14,959 bases of DNA from CAYNNP01 sp964398215 (GCA_964398215.1 CAYNNP010000163.1:1-14959), one strand, 5' to 3'. Shown: positions 6,670 to 14,959, numbered from the stretch's first letter. The notes: a model not told the origin generated them from the sequence alone. Made by a program: numbers and translations.

Positions 6670-7272
6670 ATGCCAAAGTTCGTGGCGATTTCAGATACTC
6701 ACGGATGCCATCGTCAGCTTAACTTACCAGCTGGCGACGTGCTGTTGCATGCTGGTGATGTCTGCAACAAAGGAGACCGTGAGCAAGCGAATGACTTTTT
6801 CACTTGGCTGCAAGAACAACCATTCGAACACAAGGTTATCATCTGGGGCAATCATGATTTTGATCTTCAATCAAACGAGTGCCTGTTTCCAAAATCAAAC
6901 CCTCCTGGTGTCCTGTGCCTGAACGAAACGGAAACCACGATCGAGGGAATTCGAATATTCGGAGTCCCAACTGACGCGGTAAAAAGCGGCGAAAATTGGT
7001 CTCTCGTACCCAATGATATCGACATTCTGCTCACACACCGGCCGGCCCGCAACACCTTGGACCGTTCGCGTTTGCGCGGTCACCAAGGCAGTCGTGGCCT
7101 GCAAAGAGAGTTTGCCCGCATCCGCCCACGCATTCATGTGTTTGGACACATTCATCGAAGTTATGGCACGATCGCTAACGAACACGGCATGTCCTTGAAC
7201 GCTTCTCTGTGGCGTTCTAAAGATCAATGTTTGGTAAATGAACCAGTCGTATTCGAGCTCGAAAAACGATGA
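6670..7272 (+). CDS. Calcineurin-like metallophosphoesterase (MPPED-like)
   Basis: A 200-residue two-metal phosphoesterase. All metal motifs are present: SDTHGCH (8-14; D9, H11), GDVLLHAGD (22-30; D30), GNHD (60-63), THRPA (122-126) and GHIH (159-162). The short form and the LPAGDVLLHAGD and IHVFGHIH wording resemble the MPPED1/MPPED2 group, which includes cyclic-nucleotide phosphodiesterases; the substrate here is unknown. The ATG at 6670 is preferred because the protein then begins MPKFVAISDTHG, right at the first strand of the fold. An upstream in-frame GTG at 6631 would add 13 residues unlike the family. It is transcribed away from the mtfA-like gene (57-base gap, no clear promoter seen) and ends 42 bases from the convergent DUF1549 gene. 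Confidence 0.9.
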   Translation: MPKFVAISDTHGCHRQLNLPAGDVLLHAGDVCNKGDREQANDFFTWLQEQPFEHKVIIWGNHDFDLQSNECLFPKSNPPGVLCLNETETTIEGIRIFGVPTDAVKSGENWSLVPNDIDILLTHRPARNTLDRSRLRGHQGSRGLQREFARIRPRIHVFGHIHRSYGTIANEHGMSLNASLWRSKDQCLVNEPVVFELEKR

Positions 7273-7314
7273 CAAATAATGTTGCCAAGCGAACGCTCGA
7301 CTCAGTCATTACAA

Positions 7315-9486
7315 CTAGTGATTTGTGCTGAACTCTCGACTTGTCGTGAGCCCCCAAACGAAATCTTCCATGAATTCCTGGCGCTGCTCATCGGCTAGTC
7401 TTGCTATGGCGGTTTTCCAGTAGTCCATTTCGCGTGCGTTGGGTTTGCGACTATACGCAACAACGTAAAAGTGCTGGATGATTTGCTCAAGCGATTGCTT
7501 CATGCCAAGCTGTTTACTCAAGCGACTTTCGTCAGCTGCGATCCGAGAATTCAAAAGTGCACCATTCATTAGATGCAGCTTTTGCGGCAAGCCACCAACA
7601 CCGGCTGGCGCGGATTCACACGATTCCTCTCGTCCACAACGTCCTAATACATCCAGCGTTCTAGATGGCGTTCTTGGATTCACAAGAGTCACGGCACGCG
7701 TACCGCTGGGAGTGCCCGCATAACTTTCAGGCACGCCAAGAACATCACTTATCGCATCGGCCAACACCTCGGCATCCAACGGGCGCCATATAGCGTGAGA
7801 GTAAAACTGCTGATCATCACGGTTCGTTGCCGTCGTAGCGGAGCTTCGCGAATAAGCTTCGCTGCTGACAATCAGTCGCAGAGTCCGGCGTATGTCGTAG
7901 CCGTTTTCTTGAAAGTCATTCGCTAGCTGATCCAAAAGATCGGGATGAGTCGCTGGGTTGGTCGCTCGAAAATCGTCCGCTGGTTCCACCAACCCCCGTC
8001 CCATCATGCTCTTCCAAAACCGATTGACCATCGCTTTGGCAAAATACGGATTACTAGAATCCGTCAACCAATCGGCCAAAGCTTCCTGAACCTCGGAATC
8101 GCCTTTTAAAAATCGCTGACCAGGAATTCTTGGTATGGCTGGTTCCAGCGTCGCAGGGTGAATCACCTCGCCTTTCGGTTTGCGTTTGACCACACGGCCT
8201 ACATCAACTTTCGCAAAAATTGCGGCCAAGCCATGGTAGTCATCTTGGGTCCAACGATCGAGCGGATGATTGTGGCAATTTGCACATCGCAATCGACTGC
8301 CCATAAAGAGCTCACTCACAAACTCAGCTTGCTTGCGCGGATCGGATCCCGTTCTGTAAAAGTTCGCGGGGCCAAACTCCGTCGTGTCGCCCGTTGCCAA
8401 AATCAGTGTTCGCGCCATTTGGTCAAACGGCGTTCCCTTGCGAACCTGTTCTTTTAGCCATCCGTGATAGGCAAGCAGCGAAGCGTCGGTTGCCGTTGCT
8501 CGAGGCCCTGTCGGTTTGATTCGCAGCCAAGTCGCGAGTTTTAGCGACCAATAATCTACAAATTCATTCGATTCCAGCAGCCGATCAACTATCGCTGATC
8601 GCAGAATCGAGGATTCTTGTTTTGAAGAAACTACCTTTTCAAATTCTTCAATCGTCGGCAATCGTCCCGCTAAATCGAGCGTGACGCGGCGCAAAAACGC
8701 TGCGTCGTCGATGTCACCCGATGACGGTAAACGAAGCCGAAAGAGTGATCTCTGAATGCATTGGTCAATGAAGTTTGACGTCGACGAAACCGACTTTGCA
8801 ATCGGTTCGTCCGAGAGCGGCACCAGCAATTCGATCGGAACGACTTGGTCCAGATAACGAGCGACCACAACGTGCCGACCACGACGACTGGCGACCGCCG
8901 TGTTGCTGCTAGAATCGATTTCGATCGCCGAGTCATCCTCCGCAGAAAAGATCGTCCACTCGGTCACATCTCGCGAAGTGCCATCGGAGTACAAAGCCGT
9001 GGTCTGAAAGCGAACACGTTGGCCCACCGCATCCAAGACTTTCGTTTTGGGTTGCACATCAATCCGTTCAAGTTGCCGCTCCGATTCGTTGGCTGCACCC
9101 TGCTTGATCCAATTGGCAATCAAATTCGCAGCAGGCGAATCTTCATCAAAAATCAATCCGCCTTCGTGTTCAATGCCCTGCGTTGGCTTTAGAAACACCA
9201 AGCTGTCGACTGGGTTCGCAAGATTGATTCGCCGGCCGTTCAACTGCCGAACAATGGCGTCATAATCCAATTTTGGATTTCCGCCGTACAAAGAAAGCTT
9301 GAACCCTCCGCGGCCGAGTGCTGCACCGTGACAAGCACCCGCGTTACAGCCAGACTTTGTCAAAACAGGAATCAAATCGTTGCGAAAATCGACCGTGTCC
9401 GCAATCACACCATGCGAACCAAGTAGACAAAGAACGCAGGCCAATGCGAAACGAGGTGACAACGAGAGGCGTATCAAAGAGAACAC
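7315..9486 (-). CDS. Secreted DUF1549/DUF1553 protein with putative haem c motifs
   Basis: A 723-residue exported protein. A signal peptide covers about 1-29. Next is a cytochrome-like region (about 31-122) with CNAGACH (C47, C52, H53), a C-x4-CH motif within the planctomycete wording that continues RGGFKLSLYGGNP. A bacterial Ig-like (Big_2) stretch follows at about 150-222. DUF1549 (about 228-430) contains a standard CANCH at 401-405, followed by NHPLDRWTQDDYHGLAAIF. DUF1553 occupies about 470-710. Such proteins are abundant in Planctomycetota, often beside DUF1501 or sulfatase genes and linked by context to polysaccharide use, but their biochemistry is unproven. No DUF1501 gene is present here; the partner is the upstream redoxin-like gene. 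The start is GTG, overlapping the upstream TAG by one base, so translation is probably coupled. Confidence 0.92.
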   Translation of the reverse strand: MFSLIRLSLSPRFALACVLCLLGSHGVIADTVDFRNDLIPVLTKSGCNAGACHGAALGRGGFKLSLYGGNPKLDYDAIVRQLNGRRINLANPVDSLVFLKPTQGIEHEGGLIFDEDSPAANLIANWIKQGAANESERQLERIDVQPKTKVLDAVGQRVRFQTTALYSDGTSRDVTEWTIFSAEDDSAIEIDSSSNTAVASRRGRHVVVARYLDQVVPIELLVPLSDEPIAKSVSSTSNFIDQCIQRSLFRLRLPSSGDIDDAAFLRRVTLDLAGRLPTIEEFEKVVSSKQESSILRSAIVDRLLESNEFVDYWSLKLATWLRIKPTGPRATATDASLLAYHGWLKEQVRKGTPFDQMARTLILATGDTTEFGPANFYRTGSDPRKQAEFVSELFMGSRLRCANCHNHPLDRWTQDDYHGLAAIFAKVDVGRVVKRKPKGEVIHPATLEPAIPRIPGQRFLKGDSEVQEALADWLTDSSNPYFAKAMVNRFWKSMMGRGLVEPADDFRATNPATHPDLLDQLANDFQENGYDIRRTLRLIVSSEAYSRSSATTATNRDDQQFYSHAIWRPLDAEVLADAISDVLGVPESYAGTPSGTRAVTLVNPRTPSRTLDVLGRCGREESCESAPAGVGGLPQKLHLMNGALLNSRIAADESRLSKQLGMKQSLEQIIQHFYVVAYSRKPNAREMDYWKTAIARLADEQRQEFMEDFVWGLTTSREFSTNH

Positions 9487-11171
9487 TATTGCAGCGCCTT
9501 TCGAATTTTGATCTGTGATTCCTTGGGCAAACTTAAAAACTTTTCGCTCGCCAATGCCGCTTCAATTTCGTCGCCGGAAGCCTTTTTTCCCCAGGCAATC
9601 CAAGCTCCAACTGCCCCTTCGCTTTTCATCATTTTACCACTGTTTGCCGAGTACTTTTTGTCGGCTTTGCTCAACCAGTCGGCCAACGTTTTTCGCTCTG
9701 TCCCAATTGCCTGGGCGACCGCACCGGCCACATGAGGATCGATCTCAAAGACGTGTTGGCCAAAAGCAAAGTTATGCAAAACCTTGCCACTCTTTCCCAA
9801 GATGATCGTCACAGGAACCTTGCGGTTCAGGCCGTAATTCCCGGGTCCATCACGACCATTCTTTGAATAGCTAGAGACCAGAGAATCGGGCAAGTAATTG
9901 TCGACAGCCTCGATTTGTTTCTCCAAAACTGCAGGATCGTCTCCAAAGTAGACCAACGAAAACTGCATATTGGAACTTGAGTTGGCACGAACAGCTTCCG
10001 ACAACTTGCCCAGAAAGTACGTTGTTTTCCCTCCCAGTTCGCTTCCATCAATCAGCGCTAACAATACGGGGTCGTCGCCTGCAGTTTGAATTGGGTCAAA
10101 CTCTTTCCCATCGTTCTTGCCACCCACTCCAACGACCGTCAACGCAGGCAGTCGTTCGCCAGTCTGCGGTCCCGAATACAAACGTTCGCCACCTGAAGAA
10201 TTGAATTCAGCAGGGTCTTTCACCACAGCAAGATTCTGATACTTATCCGACTTCATTTTGGCGCCGTCGGTTTTCGATGGCTTTGCTTTGTCACCCTGCA
10301 TCGCCTGTGGTTCTTCGCCACTTGAGCTCGCGGCTCGGTAAAGCTTGCCCGCGTCATCACGCGTGAGTGTGCCAGCGCGAACCATTTCGCCCAGCAATGC
10401 TCGGAAAGCTGCCGGCGGTTGAGTACCAGCCTTGGCCATTTGCGATGCATCTGGCTTTGACAATTCATCAAGCCACGATTTTACAACTGCCCGTTCAACT
10501 TTCAAAAGGTCAGCGATCCCACCCATCACATGGGGATCAGGATACAACATGGACTGCGGGAAAACAAAATTGTGAACAACCTTATTCCCTTTGGCCAAAA
10601 TCACGGTCATCGAAATGTTGCGGTTCAATCCATAAGTTCCTGGACCGTCGCGGCCTTCGTGCGAGACTAACAGATTTGTCGTGGCTGGAAGCCGAGCGGC
10701 GATACGCGATCCAAGCGTATTCAAGGCAGTAACATCGTCGGTCAAGAACACGATTGAGAACTGAAGCTTCTTGTCTGTTTTTGACTGGATTTTGGCGATC
10801 GCGTTGGCTGAACCTAGCAGCCCGCGGACACCAGCGCCGTTGTTATCCATGAAAAACAAGATGTGAAGATCATCACCCGCTTTCTTGATCGGATCAATTT
10901 TATTTTGGTCTCCATCACCACCAAGTTCAAACGCTGTAAAACCACTTAACTGTTCGCCAGGCTGCGGCCCTGAGAAAACCGGTTGATCAGACTTTGGAAA
11001 ATCGGCGGGAGCCTTGACTGCAATTTCACGAGTACGTCGACGAACTACCCGCGCTGGTTCAGCCCCGCGACGCTCCTCTTGCATTTTCGGTCGCTCTTTA
11101 TCGTCATTTTGAGCCTGGACTGATGAAAAACACAGGAGCACGAGTGTGGTGAAAATCAACAAACGTTGCAT
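9486..11171 (-). CDS. Secreted protein with two cysteine-free redoxin-like repeats
   Basis: A 561-residue protein. The signal peptide is 1-20 (ends SVQA), followed by an Arg-rich segment (34-48). Two homologous domains follow, at about 66-228 and 331-493, offset by about 265 residues. Each opens with SGPQxGE, has a strand ending in FSIVF or FSLVY followed by DD, and carries GRDGPGxYGLNR (173-184, 439-450), a T-x-I-L strand, HNFxF, DPHV and a C-terminal ER. The layout resembles the peroxiredoxin/thioredoxin fold, but there is no cysteine after C14 in the signal peptide, so classical thiol chemistry is impossible. A helical linker (229-310) includes LLGEMVRAGTLTRDDAGKLY. It is the first gene of a two-gene unit with the DUF1549 protein. 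Similar redoxin-like domains recur in planctomycete secreted proteins (from memory). Function unknown; possibly structural or carrier. Confidence 0.85.
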   Translation of the reverse strand: MQRLLIFTTLVLLCFSSVQAQNDDKERPKMQEERRGAEPARVVRRRTREIAVKAPADFPKSDQPVFSGPQPGEQLSGFTAFELGGDGDQNKIDPIKKAGDDLHILFFMDNNGAGVRGLLGSANAIAKIQSKTDKKLQFSIVFLTDDVTALNTLGSRIAARLPATTNLLVSHEGRDGPGTYGLNRNISMTVILAKGNKVVHNFVFPQSMLYPDPHVMGGIADLLKVERAVVKSWLDELSKPDASQMAKAGTQPPAAFRALLGEMVRAGTLTRDDAGKLYRAASSSGEEPQAMQGDKAKPSKTDGAKMKSDKYQNLAVVKDPAEFNSSGGERLYSGPQTGERLPALTVVGVGGKNDGKEFDPIQTAGDDPVLLALIDGSELGGKTTYFLGKLSEAVRANSSSNMQFSLVYFGDDPAVLEKQIEAVDNYLPDSLVSSYSKNGRDGPGNYGLNRKVPVTIILGKSGKVLHNFAFGQHVFEIDPHVAGAVAQAIGTERKTLADWLSKADKKYSANSGKMMKSEGAVGAWIAWGKKASGDEIEAALASEKFLSLPKESQIKIRKALQ

Positions 11172-11238
11172 GCTAGTCTCGAATTGGTGAACGTATATTC
11201 TGATCTGATATTTTGGTCGATCGTGACACCGATTGCAT

Positions 11239-11249
11239 CATGAATCATG
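11239..11249. promoter_or_regulatory. Small inverted repeat at the predicted transcription start
   Basis: CATGA (11239-11243) and TCATG (11245-11249) form an 11-base inverted repeat with a one-base centre, just downstream of the predicted -10 box at 11261-11256. Its position would suit a repressor site, but so short a repeat can arise by chance. Confidence 0.2.
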
Positions 11250-11255
11250 TAATAG

Positions 11256-11285
11256 ATTGTAACGATAACCACAAATCATTGGCAA
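11256..11285 (-). promoter_or_regulatory. Possible sigma-70-type promoter for the redoxin/DUF1549 unit
   Basis: On the minus strand TTGCCA (11285-11280) and TACAAT (11261-11256) are 18 bases apart, each matching five of six consensus bases, about 85 bases before the ATG at 11171. The gap 11172-11309 is AT-rich and otherwise empty. Confidence 0.4.
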
Positions 11286-11309
11286 CTTTTGACAAACACC
11301 GTTTGCATT

Positions 11310-12104
11310 TCAGGATTTTCGCTCCAAAACGTAAACCACATCTTCACATGTGCCATCAACCTCAATTGGAGCTTCGATCTCGTATCCAAAATCAAACGTC
11401 TCCAAGGTCTCCCAAACCTCACTGGATCGAATCAAGCGATCCATTTGCTTGGCAGTGTAACTTCGCAACACCAACACATCTTCGATTCGAAAATTGCGAG
11501 ATGGACTTTGAACGTCAAACCGAATCCCAAATCGTTCAACACGTTTCTTGGAATCGCGATCAACGGTCCACATATGTGTGTCGACTGCAAGCTTCCCGCG
11601 CCGCGCAGACCAGGACTCACCTTCGCTTGGTTCAACCTCTGTCGGCGTCAAATGCACTCCCAGCAAATATAGCCCGCCGGGCCGAATTGCATTGCCCATG
11701 CAGATCAAATGATCGCGAGCCGCTTTTTCCGTCGACAAATGCCGAAAGCTGTTGATGGTATTGAAACCAACGTCATAAGGTTTGGGCACGCTGAAATTGG
11801 ACATGTCGGCAACAAACGCTGATTCAGCGAACCCGTTGCGCTTGAAGCGTGCGTTGCAGAAATCGATGGCTTTGGGATTCAGGTCCAAGCCACCGACATC
11901 AAATCCTCTTTTTCCAAGCTGCGCGAGCAAGCGACCCGTACCACAGGCCGGTTCAAACATTCGCTGCGCTTTACGATCCAAAAATGTGTGCGCACAATCC
12001 ATGATAAATCTCGTCTCAGCAGCGCAGTCAGCGCCAAAAACCAGATCGTAATACTTGGGGTGGTCGTAAATCGACTCGCTAACAACTTCCAACTTGAAGC
12101 TCAC
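11310..12104 (-). CDS. Class I SAM-dependent methyltransferase
   Basis: A 264-residue methyltransferase with the Rossmann-type order. YYDLVFG (18-24) is the lead-in seen in many small-molecule methyltransferases. Motif I is EPACGTGRLL (51-60). The acidic residue after strand 2 is D74 in GLDLN, binding the SAM ribose, and motif II is FVADMSNF (97-104). The C-terminal part (about 145-260) holds an antiparallel sheet found in this group, including the pair RNFRIEDVLVLRSYT and EDVVYVLERK. The substrate is not evident. The start is a GTG at 12104; there is no in-frame ATG nearby, the next Met being at residue 35, inside the fold. It follows the DinB-like gene by 50 bases on the same strand. Confidence 0.85.
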   Translation of the reverse strand: MSFKLEVVSESIYDHPKYYDLVFGADCAAETRFIMDCAHTFLDRKAQRMFEPACGTGRLLAQLGKRGFDVGGLDLNPKAIDFCNARFKRNGFAESAFVADMSNFSVPKPYDVGFNTINSFRHLSTEKAARDHLICMGNAIRPGGLYLLGVHLTPTEVEPSEGESWSARRGKLAVDTHMWTVDRDSKKRVERFGIRFDVQSPSRNFRIEDVLVLRSYTAKQMDRLIRSSEVWETLETFDFGYEIEAPIEVDGTCEDVVYVLERKS

Positions 12105-12154
12105 TCTTGAGATGTGATTATTTTATTTCGGCGGCGACAAAACCACGCTGTCTC

Positions 12155-12718
12155 TTAGCGAACTGGATCCAGTCCCAACGCGCGACGAAGCACACCAATT
12201 TGCCCCGCATGAATTTGTTCATGCAACGGACAGAAAAGGATGGCGCCCAGTTTGTTCGGATAGACGGCGTACGGCATATCGACCGTTTCCAACAGAACAT
12301 TCATATCGACATTCGCAAGTTCGGTCTTGGCTTGCTGAAAGACCTGATTCATGCGGTCCAGCAATTGATCAGGTGATGGATTCTTTGCTGGATCAGGATT
12401 GGGCGAACTACTGCGCCCGAAAGCTTTTCGAAAACGACTTGGAATCAATTCCAAATCATCGGGCTCGCGACCGCGAATTCGAAACATCAACAACCCGTAT
12501 TGGCTGACAGTCAGATGACCTACCTGCCAAGCAACATGAGTCGGTAACCCAGCAGGGATTTCAAGCCAACGGTCTTTCGGGATGGATTCCAGCAGTTCCA
12601 ACGTGTATTGGCGCGCGAATTCAATTTGCCCCATCGCGGTGCGTAGAATCTGTTGAACTTCTTCAGGTGTAGACGGTGTTTCATTCATGGGTGTGATGAT
12701 ATCAGGTTCAACTGCCAT
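12155..12718 (-). CDS. DinB-like (DinB_2 superfamily) putative metal-dependent protein
   Basis: A protein of 187 residues from the first ATG, or 177 from the ATG at 12688, which begins MNETPSTPEE. It is a four-helix DinB/YfiT-type fold with three candidate metal-binding histidines: H68 in HVAWQVGHL, and H166 and H170 in LHEQIHAGQIGVLRRALG. The family includes bacillithiol and mycothiol S-transferases, maleylpyruvate isomerases and many uncharacterised stress proteins, so the reaction cannot be named. A proline- and Asn-rich insert (SSSPNPDPAKNPSPDQ, 103-118) lies between helices. Neither start has a convincing ribosome-binding site; the shorter form may be the true one. It lies 72 bases downstream of the ABC permease gene on the same strand and may or may not be co-transcribed. 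Confidence 0.8.
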   Translation of the reverse strand: MAVEPDIITPMNETPSTPEEVQQILRTAMGQIEFARQYTLELLESIPKDRWLEIPAGLPTHVAWQVGHLTVSQYGLLMFRIRGREPDDLELIPSRFRKAFGRSSSPNPDPAKNPSPDQLLDRMNQVFQQAKTELANVDMNVLLETVDMPYAVYPNKLGAILFCPLHEQIHAGQIGVLRRALGLDPVR

Positions 12719-12790
12719 GCGAACCCGATCACCTAGAACACTTGCTGACTGCGTCGAATTGATCTTCGCACTACCACCCGATGTCTTGTT

Positions 12791-14548
12791 TTACCGCACT
12801 CGATTGAATTGCAGCATCACCGGCAGGACCATCACGCGGGCGAGCGGCACTGTTAGGACGGCAAACACCAAGCACAACGCGAGCGTCGCCCGAGCATCAG
12901 GGATCAATGCCCATGATCCCAAGCCCAAAGAGCCAGCGACTAAAACCCACAGCAACAGTAATTTCAGGATGCCACTGCTGCTGACCAATTCCCACCGGAT
13001 GATCCAAGCCGTTGCCACGATCGTGCACGCCAATTTGATCGCTAATAGAATCGCAAGCAGGTGCGGCAAATATTGTAACCAATAGTGCGCAGATTCTTTG
13101 ACCGTGTCCCAGTCAGTTGCGTGTGTGATAAACCAACGTACAACGACCACAACAACAGCGATCGCGAAAACGCCACTGACGACAATTTGCGTGATCGTCC
13201 AAGATTCGCGGCCCGAGTAGCCAACCCACAAAAATCCAACCCAGCGACACAAGAGCACCGTGTTCACCGCAACGACGATGAAGAGAGACCATCTTAGTCC
13301 GACCGAAAAAACATGGTTCGGTGTTTCTACGGCAGCGGCACATTGACTTGCCCACTGCCACCACGTTTCACGGTTTTCTGGCCAGATGATCCAACCGACA
13401 AACACAATCATGCCCAGGGACATCATCGTTGCCAACGTACCAACGTGCGTGGCCAACCGCATCCAAGCAATCTTGGCGGTTGAAAGCGGCGACACGGCCA
13501 GTTGCGGTGTTATCGTTGAATTGTATTTGACCCTTTTCCCGTGATGGCCTTCGCCTTGCGCGACACCGATTGCCCCCATGTAGATTGCCCAAAGAAAAAC
13601 CGCGATCACTGTGAGGATGTTCAGGGGAAAGAACAGGATTGCCACCAACAATCCTGGAATCATGAGTGCAAACGATTTTAACAACCAAGGTTTAGATCTC
13701 GCGATGAAAAACCAAACCAACGCACGGCGTTCGCCTTTGTGTTCGCGTGGCTTCGCGATTCTGTCACTGGCAGCATCCCTCGCCAAAATCCCAGCCGCTT
13801 CTCCTACCATTCCGTGGCTATTTGTCTTTGCAATCCTGACAGCCCGGATCGAAAACCAAACACCCAGCACATAAAACAGTGGCGTGAATGCGATCAGCCC
13901 ACTTGGTAAAAGCGACTTCAGCCATTTCAGTGTTTCGCCGTCCGCCTGATGGTACAGATTACGTTCATCAGCAGTGATGCAAACAACAAGCAAGGCGCAG
14001 TAGGCCAGCAGTCCAAGAGCAGCCAGGGCCGCCAGTCGCCACCATCCATTGGAATACGGGCGCCAGCCAATTCCGCTTAACCAAATCCCAAAAGCGGCGA
14101 TGAGTGTGGTGCCCAAAATAAAGGATCGCAACAAGTGCGATAAATTTGGTGGTGTTTGAATGTCACCGACCAGAAATCCAGCTAGCCGAAGCACAATCAT
14201 CAATACAATGGCCAGCAGAGCAAGCCAGAGTGTGCGTAGAACGGTTGGAACGATCGCGATTTTCCACGAAAGGATTGGCATCCGCAGGACCCAGTGATTG
14301 CAACCCGATTCTCCTGCTACTAAATCCGACATGCCTCCGTAGTTAAACAAGCCAATCGAAAGTACTGCGGATAAGCCAAACGTCTCCAACAATACGGCGA
14401 TCCCAAATTCTCCGCCCTCGCCATCGCCGAAAATTGTTGGCGCTGTAAACGCGGTGGTGATCCCGAAACCAAGAATAATCGCCAACACTTTCAAGAAGAA
14501 TGTGTGTTTGCCAAGTGTGAACCGCACCAATGCCATTGTCTCATTCAT
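12791..14548 (-). CDS. ABC transporter multi-span permease subunit
   Basis: A 585-residue integral membrane protein with about twelve hydrophobic segments, the first at about 19-41 and 49-69 and the last at the C-terminus. A charged cytoplasmic stretch (about 245-285) splits it into two blocks. LAVSPLSTAKIAWMRLATH (about 350-368) resembles the loop of ABC-2 permeases that recalls 'rPlst..i..aKl'. It is encoded right behind an ATPase gene and so forms an ABC transporter, direction probably export, substrate unknown. The start at 14548 overlaps the ATPase stop by 8 bases and has GAGG nine bases upstream; a longer in-frame version from 14665 would run entirely inside the ATPase gene and add a non-membrane, low-complexity N-terminus. 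An alternative Met lies four codons in, at 14536. Confidence 0.85.
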   Translation of the reverse strand: MNETMALVRFTLGKHTFFLKVLAIILGFGITTAFTAPTIFGDGEGGEFGIAVLLETFGLSAVLSIGLFNYGGMSDLVAGESGCNHWVLRMPILSWKIAIVPTVLRTLWLALLAIVLMIVLRLAGFLVGDIQTPPNLSHLLRSFILGTTLIAAFGIWLSGIGWRPYSNGWWRLAALAALGLLAYCALLVVCITADERNLYHQADGETLKWLKSLLPSGLIAFTPLFYVLGVWFSIRAVRIAKTNSHGMVGEAAGILARDAASDRIAKPREHKGERRALVWFFIARSKPWLLKSFALMIPGLLVAILFFPLNILTVIAVFLWAIYMGAIGVAQGEGHHGKRVKYNSTITPQLAVSPLSTAKIAWMRLATHVGTLATMMSLGMIVFVGWIIWPENRETWWQWASQCAAAVETPNHVFSVGLRWSLFIVVAVNTVLLCRWVGFLWVGYSGRESWTITQIVVSGVFAIAVVVVVVRWFITHATDWDTVKESAHYWLQYLPHLLAILLAIKLACTIVATAWIIRWELVSSSGILKLLLLWVLVAGSLGLGSWALIPDARATLALCLVFAVLTVPLARVMVLPVMLQFNRVR

Positions 14549-14959
14549 TGACGGTTGCCTCGCTCTTTTCGGTGGTGGCGCCTTCGTCTGTTGAATCGAT
14601 CGTGTGACCGGCGCGAGCCGTGAACCATCGTTCCAGCGTAATATTGCGTTGCTCGATCGGTGCAAGCTCTGGATGATTGGCTTGCCGCTCTGCGATATGC
14701 TGATCTACAACGGCTGACCACTCATTTCCTTTTCGCCGCCATCCGAACATCCCAGCAATGTTTGGTGGATCCATCCAAGTATCGATTGGTCGCACCACGA
14801 TCTCGTGATAGCGAGTTTCCAATTGCTCGATCGTCAACGTTTCGATCAATTCTCCTTCTCGCATCAAGCCGAACGCATCGCATACCCGATCGACTTCGTC
14901 CAGCAAATGGCTGGAAAACAACACTGTCCGTCCATCTTCGCTGATCGTACGCACGATGG
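14541..14959 (-). CDS. ABC transporter ATPase, C-terminal part (runs off the window edge)
   Basis: Only the last 139 or so residues are present; the gene continues beyond position 14959, so the Walker A, signature and Walker B motifs are out of view. The visible N-terminal part ISEDGRTVLFSSHLLDEVDR holds the H-loop histidine (in SSHLLDEV) and matches the end of CcmA/NatA-type exporter ATPases. It is followed by CDAFGLMREGELIE, the usual strand and loop after the H-loop. The C-terminal ~90 residues are a variable accessory tail ending in a Thr/Glu-rich stretch. The stop at 14543-14541 overlaps the permease start, so the two form one operon. No true start codon can be placed. Confidence 0.88.
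   Translation of the reverse strand, partial: IVRTISEDGRTVLFSSHLLDEVDRVCDAFGLMREGELIETLTIEQLETRYHEIVVRPIDTWMDPPNIAGMFGWRRKGNEWSAVVDQHIAERQANHPELAPIEQRNITLERWFTARAGHTIDSTDEGATTEKSEATVNE
14558..14561 (-). promoter_or_regulatory. GAGG ribosome-binding site of the permease gene, inside the ATPase gene
   Basis: On the minus strand GAGG at 14561-14558 lies 9 bases before the ATG at 14548 and within the last codons of the ATPase. It supports the overlapping start and translational coupling of the two subunits. Confidence 0.5.

Noticed and set aside
7273..7314. Bidirectional terminator between convergent genes
   Set aside because: Only tiny inverted repeats (such as AGCG-AA-CGCT) are present, with no T-tracts; too weak to call.
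11213..11755. 180-codon plus-strand open frame opposite the methyltransferase
   Set aside because: It overlaps the conserved methyltransferase and the upstream gap; its His/Arg/Ser-rich composition is that of an antisense shadow.
14549..14665. 39-residue N-terminal extension of the ABC permease
   Set aside because: It lies entirely within the ATPase coding region, has a low-complexity sequence, and the ATG at 14548 has a good ribosome-binding site.
1..14959. tRNA, rRNA, insertion sequence, phage or defence-system genes
   Set aside because: No cloverleaf-like segment, transposase, integrase or known defence domain was recognised on either strand.

Overview
The window reads as a chromosomal segment of a planctomycete, most likely of the Rhodopirellula/Pirellula type. 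The strongest sign is the large secreted DUF1549/DUF1553 protein with an N-terminal C-x4-CH motif and a later CxxCH, a combination typical of Planctomycetota. It is co-transcribed with a secreted, internally duplicated redoxin-fold protein of a kind I also associate with that phylum. Ribosome-binding sites are weak or absent at many genes, which fits the same group. This lineage call comes from family knowledge, not from a search.

Layout from left to right. Positions 1-264 hold no gene but carry a 20-bp direct repeat and two terminator-like hairpins on the minus strand. Positions 265-2376 (minus) are a tight three-gene operon read as fumarylacetoacetate-hydrolase-family enzyme, gluconokinase-like kinase, DUF99 protein. 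Positions 2520-3608 (minus) encode an SppA-like (S49) lipoprotein that appears to have lost its catalytic Ser/Lys pair and carries a methionine-rich repeat. Positions 3837-4967 (plus) encode an FtsX/MacB-type permease with no ATPase beside it; its stop codon overlaps the stop of a convergent secreted protein of unknown function (4964-5545). Next come a membrane-anchored MtfA-type (M90) metallopeptidase with a C-terminal SEC-C zinc motif (5614-6612, minus) and a divergent calcineurin-like phosphoesterase (6670-7272, plus).

Positions 7315-11171 (minus) are a two-gene unit: the cysteine-free tandem redoxin-like protein, then the DUF1549/DUF1553 protein, joined by an overlapping TAG/GTG. Positions 11310-12718 hold a class I methyltransferase and a DinB-like protein. 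At 12791-14959 are an ABC transporter permease and the C-terminal part of its ATPase, which runs off the right edge.

All genes are on the minus strand except the permease at 3837 and the phosphoesterase at 6670. No tRNA, rRNA, CRISPR array, insertion sequence or phage gene was recognised. The most unusual items are the apparent pseudoprotease with its Met-rich linker, the membrane MtfA/SEC-C fusion, the cysteine-free duplicated redoxin paired with a putative haem protein, and the DUF99 gene in a sugar-acid-like operon. I see no clear defence or other multi-gene novel system.
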